A DNA stretch of 64,000 bases from Amoebophrya sp. A120 (taxonomy: Eukaryota; Sar; Dinophyceae; Syndiniales; Amoebophryaceae), in the NCBI GenBank assembly GCA_905178155.1, contig CAJINV010000013.1:362344-426343 (forward strand), in the 5' to 3' direction. Position 1 is the stretch's first letter. The number at the start of each line of letters is the position of its first letter. A program made the position numbers and the translations under genes. The notes under the pieces were generated by a model. That model saw nothing but the letters and a program-made list of their open reading frames with translations, made no database searches and was not told the DNA's origin. Below, in pieces: positions 58,407 to 64,000 of the stretch.

Positions 58407-60534
58407 TGAATGTTCAGTCCGCGAACATTCCGGCGGTAGATGAAATTTTATTCAAAGGAAAGCGCTCACGTAGAGGCTTCGCTTGCAGCGGCTAGCAGCA
58501 TCCTTGTCCGAAACTGGAACGGATAGTACGGAATAGTGGTTGGGTATAGTAATACAAAGTGCTAGTGCTAGGAAATGAAAAAGGAATGAAAGAAAAAAGA
58601 ACGATATATTTGTACGTAGACAAGAATACTATGATGTTGAAGCCACTGACACTTCGCCTCGAAAACGAAGCGAGAGTGTCAAGTTCAGCTTTTGGCGTAA
58701 TTCACAGGAGAGCGTCAGTTGTTTCTCTTGATTCTTGTACCCAAAACTGCTCCATAAGTGACCAACTTCTACTGGGATAAGGCCAGGGAAGTGTCACATG
58801 AAGAGCAACTAGTACTTCACAGATGTTGAAAAGATTTCCTATCCAGTTTCTACGGAGGAAGGGAACGTAAAAAAAATAATGCGCGGAAATATAAATCTAA
58901 AACTATCAATGACCTATCAATGACTGGCGAAACTAGTAAATCCAAGATTTACGGACAAAATATAGCGATCGTGGTTTTAGTTTCCAACGAAAAAAGAGCG
59001 CGTGCAGGGCCGGCCCGGATAATATGTTTCAAGAACAGTGATTGCTGGGGCGTCTCTTGCACTTTGTTTTGCACATCATCAAACTGATGATTTTTTTCAT
59101 GTATCAAAGAAATACAAACTATAAGATAACTATGTACAACTACTGCGATACTCTCCTCGATGTCTTCAGCATCCTCCACATGCCTTTTATCTCTTTTTCC
59201 CGGCAGCAACTTTTATCTGCTTCAACATTCGGACACTACACGGAAGTCCTTTGAAAATGCAACAACTTCTCCCAGTTGATTATGCTTGATATTGCCTTGC
59301 TTGTTTCATCCTCAGCAGTATTCAGCAGCCCTTTCCTCTTTTCTTTGACGCTATGGTGCTACCCTCGCTCCAGTTTGATTTTTGACCCTGTAATTAAAAA
59401 AGTACAAAAATGCGACTTACGTTCCTAGTATTACAAGATCGATAGGCAGCACAAATATTATCAACAAAGGCTCGAAAAAATGGCACTCCGCACCTTAACT
59501 AGCTTCTAGTGCCACACAAATACTAGGCACAGAATCACCGAAGATAGATCTGATAAACAGTAGAAGACAGCGAAGAAGGCTTGGTGAGCAGAATATGCAG
59601 ACAAGGACATTCTCTTCGATCTACTTTTAGATAAAACCAACTTTAGCAAGCCGGGCCGTTGAGGGGGGGGCGATAAAAATGGCTCTAGAATACGAGCTTC
59701 TCCAAGGTAGAATATGCACTCTAGAAAGAGATCGGGGAGACGAGGACTCGTCCGGGCACTTACTAACGCTGGACCTGAAGAAGGGTCGGAACAAAGCGGC
59801 ACATTATTCGCTTGATTTTTCTACTTTGGTTTTAAGTCGAGGTTTTTTGTATGCAGCTTCGTGCCGCCCGGGTGGAAGAACTGGCTGTTGACAATCGACG
59901 ACTCCGCTCGAGTTCTTGCATCCTGTCGATAATAAATGAGTCTGCGAAGCTGGTGCAGTGCAAAAATAGATACAAGTGATAAAACCAGGGAAGCGAAGGA
60001 ACTGACGGACATGGTTTGACAAGCCTCTCTCTAGTTATTGGTTGGTTTTTCAACGAAGACGAGTATCACGACCGCCGGCCGCGTGCAGTAGGTACTTACC
60101 ACCAACAAATGAACGAAGACGCCACTTTTGATCTGGGCTGTACAGCCGTGCAGTGTTGGCTGTGTCGCAGCGCTCGCTGTGCTATTGAGAATCTTCCGAT
60201 GCGACGGAGAGTTTTCGAGATGGTGCTCCTTGCTCGGATGATAACAAATGAACCGACGAAATGAAAACTGCTGAGCTGGTTATGTTTTTAGGATTTTGCT
60301 TTGGTAGAACTTATTTCTTGATAGAGGATTGAAGGGCAAAGCCGAACTTCGACTTCCTCCACTGTTCGCCGATATCGTCGCACGAACCAAAGAACTCTCA
60401 CTCAAAATGATCAAGTGGAGCTCATGCTCGTCTGTGAAAGTCACTTGGATCTGGATCGGATTTCTCTCCGTCTTGCCCAGATACCTCACTGTTGGACACT
60501 CGTCCATAGCCGCATAGACCTACATTGCTGGATA
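58407..60534. other. long intergenic spacer
   Basis: AT-rich with short frames on both strands (for example 59679-59891 and 60329-60517), none recognisable. A G8 run lies near 59663. Confidence 0.45.
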
Positions 60535-60554
60535 CTTATTTAATTCCATTTAAG
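60535..60554 (+). repeat. 20-bp direct repeat, copy 1
   Basis: CTTATTTAATTCCATTTAAG, identical to 60611-60630. Its last 16 bases recur at 61007-61022, right where the nuclease-helicase frame opens. Confidence 0.9.
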
Positions 60555-60559
60555 CTTTT

Positions 60560-60602
60560 CAGGGTTTAATGGGTTTTAGGGTTGTTATTGTTTAGGGTTC
60601 CT
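60560..60602 (+). repeat. degenerate telomere-like repeats
   Basis: Three or four imperfect copies of TTTAGGG-type units (AGGGTTTA, GGTTTTAGGG, TTTAGGGTT) lie between the first two 20-bp repeats. TTTAGGG is a telomere unit in many alveolates and plants. Interstitial position suggests past chromosome-end joining or insertion, or chance. Confidence 0.5.
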
Positions 60603-60610
60603 AGTTTGAA

Positions 60611-60630
60611 CTTATTTAATTCCATTTAAG
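60611..60630 (+). repeat. 20-bp direct repeat, copy 2
   Basis: Exact copy of 60535-60554, 76 bp further on, both in direct orientation. Confidence 0.9.
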
Positions 60631-61006
60631 AAAAGTTGTTTAAGAAGAATTTCTCTTCAGAAAGAAAGTGCTTTTCTTTAAGAAGAAATTTAGCGTTTGT
60701 GTTAGCAGACCCGCAACAATCCACGACGAGGAACACAAATTGACTCTAAGTGTGCAAGAATCTAGTATGTATCACCACCGCAGTGGACTTTATCCAGCGA
60801 GTACCAAAGGTACTTGACAGCCTGAAAACAGCATGAGAAAGCATGAAAATCATTTGTCATCACTTGGTGAATGTGCACCAAGCCAGTGTAGAGAATCCAG
60901 ATGATCATGTCATTTCAGATCGTGCATTTGTCAAGTCATTTCATCTCGATTCAGGGTGGTAATGTGGATCGATGCAGATTTACATTCTGATCTCACCTAC
61001 AGTTTG

Positions 61007-61022
61007 TTTAATTCCATTTAAG
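61007..61022 (+). repeat. 16-bp core of the direct repeat, copy 3
   Basis: TTTAATTCCATTTAAG. Its TTTAAG contains the TAA stop (61019-61021) after which the nuclease-helicase frame begins. Confidence 0.85.
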
Positions 61023-64000
61023 AGGACGCGGTGCTCTCGCGGCCGATGCAGCTCGGCTACGAGGGCGAGGCGGTCCGGGAATTGGAGGTCCGGCGCGACG
61101 TTCTCGAGCGGGAACGTTCCTCAAAGATGCCTGCAGAGGACAAGTGGAAGTTGCTCGAGAGCGAGAGCGAGCACAATGCGAAACGGCAGAAGATTGACCC
61201 AGGTAAACTCGGGGGCCAGTCGATTCCTGCGCAACGTGTGGGCCGACGATATGAGCCGCGGCACGACGAGTGGTTCATCCAGTGGTGTGAGTCCAACAAG
61301 CGCGGCAAGCATGGCTGGAAAGAGAAGGCGTTGGCTGAGTTCAAGTTAGCATTCCCGGATTTCGATGAGGCGCAAGATGTGGCACGGATGAAATCCTGGG
61401 AGAAAGCGCTCGTGAAGAGTGGCAACCTTGAGAGGTCCCAGCACGGGAATCGCCGAGAGATGGCGGAGGCGCACAGCTTTCAGGCGCGGATAAGCCAGGC
61501 GTTGAAGGGCAAGAGCACCGCCGCGACCCGTTCTCCGGAGGCGCTGGCCAGAAAGATGGAGGGGTGGACGCCCGAGAAGCGTGCGGAGCTCTCAGAGCTG
61601 CTTCGCGGCGGAAGTATGCAAACGCTCTTAGTCTTGGGTGTCGACTCCTACACGTTGTTATCGTTGTACCTTCGAGCGCGGAAAATCGGAGGAGACACAT
61701 TGCATCAGTTTCTGCGTTTTTGCGCCACCGAAAAGCTGATTGGAAAAAAGGCCGCGGATGAGGCGGCTAACGCCGACACAGAATATTTGTATCTGTGCTT
61801 CGGTGAGCACCAGTGTGGAAACGCGGGATGCTGTTTGAATGCTCAGTGGTGCGTGCATCCAGGTCGGACAAACAACATTACGCGCAGGATGAAGGAACAT
61901 GTCACTGGCGGAGGACAGCGATTTCGAGATGACAGTTTCCAATGTGTGCAGCAGTTCAACTCGGGGGATCGAATTGCGACAGAGATAGGCGAGCGCCTGA
62001 TTCTTCGGAAATTTATCGAAGAGTTCGGCTTCCCGAAGGCCCATCTGGAGCACTTTGAATGCGGCTCCAAGGATGCAGACTTCGCGAAGCGGCTTTTTCA
62101 GAATGGTAAGAGGTGCCTCGACATTATCGAGCGCGAGGTGGATGCCGCTTCCGTCGACCAGTTGGCAGAGGGCTTCGATTCGGACTTGCACAACTTCAAG
62201 AAGCGACTGCCGAAATTTGTGGACGTGAGCTGGTTTACGGGCCAGCACGCGAGTCCTCCACTGGTGTCGTCCGCGGTGGCGTCAGCGTTCTCTGGCGCCT
62301 CGTCATCTGGTGCCTCGTCATCCAGCGTCTCGCCATCTGGTGCCTCGTCATCCAGTGGCTCGTCCTCTGGCGCTTCAGGATCGCCTTCGCTCAACTCTGG
62401 CGCTGTTCCGAGGAAAGTTCCGCCACCGAAGCTGGAGTCGATTTTGCGCCGTCCCCAGAAGGACATGTCCAAGGCATGTGCGGAGTCCGCGCGCACGAAA
62501 GTCTTAGCTGTCATGTGCTGCGGAGCAGGGAAAACATTGCTTTCTCTGTTCGAGATGTTGCAGCGCGGGCACGGCAAGCTGAACGTCGGGGTTTACCCGA
62601 AACTGCTTTTGATCGTGCAGCTCATTACAGACTATGTTGTCTGCGCGTCGAATTTCGGCTCGGATTTCGAAGCGGCCGTGCGAGCAGCGAAAATTCTGGT
62701 GGTGAGCTGCCAGGATACAGGCGACATCCTTAGCGCAATCGAAAACGATGAGGACTGCGCGAAGCATCGCGACACCATGGAAAAGCAGGCATTGAACGAG
62801 GGCTTAATAACTGGAGCTGGAGAAGGCGACTGGAAGAGTCTGGTGCTGAGCTACATCAAAGTGGATGCGGCATCTACAGAGGAATTTGCAGGTGAATGCG
62901 GAACGCGAATCGTCCTGACCACGTATTTCTCCTTCGGGAAGGTGCATGAGGTGGTCACGACCCTAGGTGTTGCAGTCGGGCGCCTCATTCTCGATGAAGC
63001 CCACTGGGTCTGCGGCAGCCGAGCACAGAAGCTCATCTTCAACGACATCCTCCAGTGCCTGTGCGATAGAATCATTTTCTTGACGGGCACTCCGGTGCAA
63101 CGAAACGGGATCAAAATGATAGAGGACTGCGGTTACATGCCGAAACCATACCTTTACAACAGCGCTATAGAGGACGGTATTTGCTGTCGGATCGAGCCTG
63201 TCGTCGCGCAGATGGAGAAGCCGCCAAGGTATCTGGCGAGCATTCGGCAGACTGCAGCCCAAAACGGATTGGACGAGGAGGCATGCGATATTCTGGACGG
63301 GATCATTCGCACTATTCTGAGAAAAGCGAACGTACGTACCGCATGGAATATTGTGCTGTATCACCAGTTCGGATCGACGAAGCGTCCCACGTTGACAAGT
63401 AAGTCCGTTGCAAATAGAGTAATCGTGGAGAAGCGTGGCACAAGTCCAGAAGCCCCGGTGAAGCGCGTTTCGCAGCAGTATTTCAGTGCTGCGCTTGAGC
63501 TCATCCAAACGAACGAATTTGGCAGCAACACCTTCAAATTCAAGGGAGAAGACGCACAATTGGCGTGTATCGCGCGGCGCCCGCCTTCGCTCCCAGATGA
63601 CGCTCCCGAGGACGATTGCTACTATCCGAAGCCCGAAGACGAGCAGAAGTACCGAAAGCGGTTCTGCGTCGCGCCAAGGCCAGGCCAAATTTCGCTGGTC
63701 ACAAACTGCAAGGTGTGGGAGGAAGGAACTGACGTACCATATGCAAATATGATGGTTCCAGTGACACCGAGCAGGAGTTTCAAAACGGAAACGCAGCGGC
63801 AGATGCGAGCCTGTCGGAGGCGGGACGACGACGATGGTCACCCAGCTGTCATTCTGTTTCTGGCTGAGCGCGGGTCACAGCTTCGCCCGCCAGACAATCA
63901 GGCTCAGAGTAACCTCTTCCGCTCCGACGACTTCCTCCAGAAAGCTCTTGGTCCGAGAAAAACGGCCCTGATAGCGGTTCTGTCGCTGTTATACCTCCAG
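61022..64000 (+). CDS. GIY-YIG/T5orf172-like nuclease fused to DEAH SF2 helicase (partial)
   Basis: One uninterrupted frame of about 993 codons runs off the window; the first ATG is at 61046. Domains in order: a charged N-terminus with a Trp-rich helical segment (61255-61410, DEWFIQWCESNKRGKHGW) that may bind DNA; a GIY-YIG/T5orf172-like block (61780-62140) with YLYLC, a Cys/His cluster, HPGRTNNITRRMKEH and TEIGERLILRKF, where Arg and Glu match the expected catalytic pattern; a Ser/Gly linker (62265-62390); then an SF2 helicase with motif I GAGKTL (62522), motif II LDEAHW (62990), motif III LTGTP (63080) and a C-terminal lobe VTNCKVWEEGTDVPYANM then QRQMRACRRR (motifs V/VI). The layout recalls helicases of giant viruses, restriction systems and large transposons. 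It has no introns, unlike its neighbours, and sits next to direct and telomere-like repeats, so it may belong to a mobile or viral insertion. Domain names are inferred by eye. Confidence 0.78.

Noticed and set aside
62098..63841. Several 80-290 codon - strand frames
   Set aside because: Antisense shadows of the nuclease-helicase frame, whose motifs fit only the + strand.
1..64000. tRNA, rRNA, CRISPR arrays, bacterial promoters or terminators
   Set aside because: None seen on reading; the gene structure is eukaryotic.

Overview
This window is nuclear DNA from a protist. Its genes are widely spaced, intron-rich and nearly all on the + strand. Exons are GC-rich and introns and spacers AT-richer, with Kozak-like starts (CCACCATGATGG at 1061) and no bacterial operon layout. 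The best fit is a Syndiniales-type alveolate such as Amoebophrya. That rests on the many non-GT/AG introns that are inverted-repeat mobile elements (introners) and on an alveolate-like PIP kinase. No database search was possible, so the taxon is inference.

Layout: 1066-3354 single-exon secreted protein; 4218-8551 multi-exon gene of unknown function; 9470-13814 acyltransferase-3/SGNH O-acetylase of bacterial OafA type; 15390-22870 helicase joining three dsRNA-binding domains to a UPF1-like SF1 core; 24395-26039 type I membrane protein with a frame break at a C9 run; 26811-27734 5'-truncated LINE reverse-transcriptase remnant; about 28840-32761 phosphatidylinositol-phosphate kinase; about 33840-40551 membrane protein ending in an EF-hand; 41781-44865 coiled-coil membrane protein with two in-frame stops; 46537-50408 coiled-coil protein; 52545-58406 large disordered Q/N-rich protein; and from 61022 past the window end an intronless open frame joining a GIY-YIG/T5orf172-like nuclease to a DEAH helicase, preceded by 20-bp direct repeats and degenerate telomere-like repeats.

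The main discovery is the introner system. More than a dozen introns of about 115-340 bp are inverted-repeat elements. Most start TATC or TATG and end GATA or CATA. Six are flanked by exact 5-bp target duplications, and removing the element plus one duplicate restores the reading frame and, where the domain is recognisable, its motif. Several sequence families sit side by side, yet many share one internal 10-mer (TTTGTCATGC), which suggests a common mobilising or splicing machinery. Ordinary GT-AG introns occur in the same genes.

The genes show no shared pathway. They look like independent neighbours with two transposon-like intruders (the LINE remnant and the nuclease-helicase).
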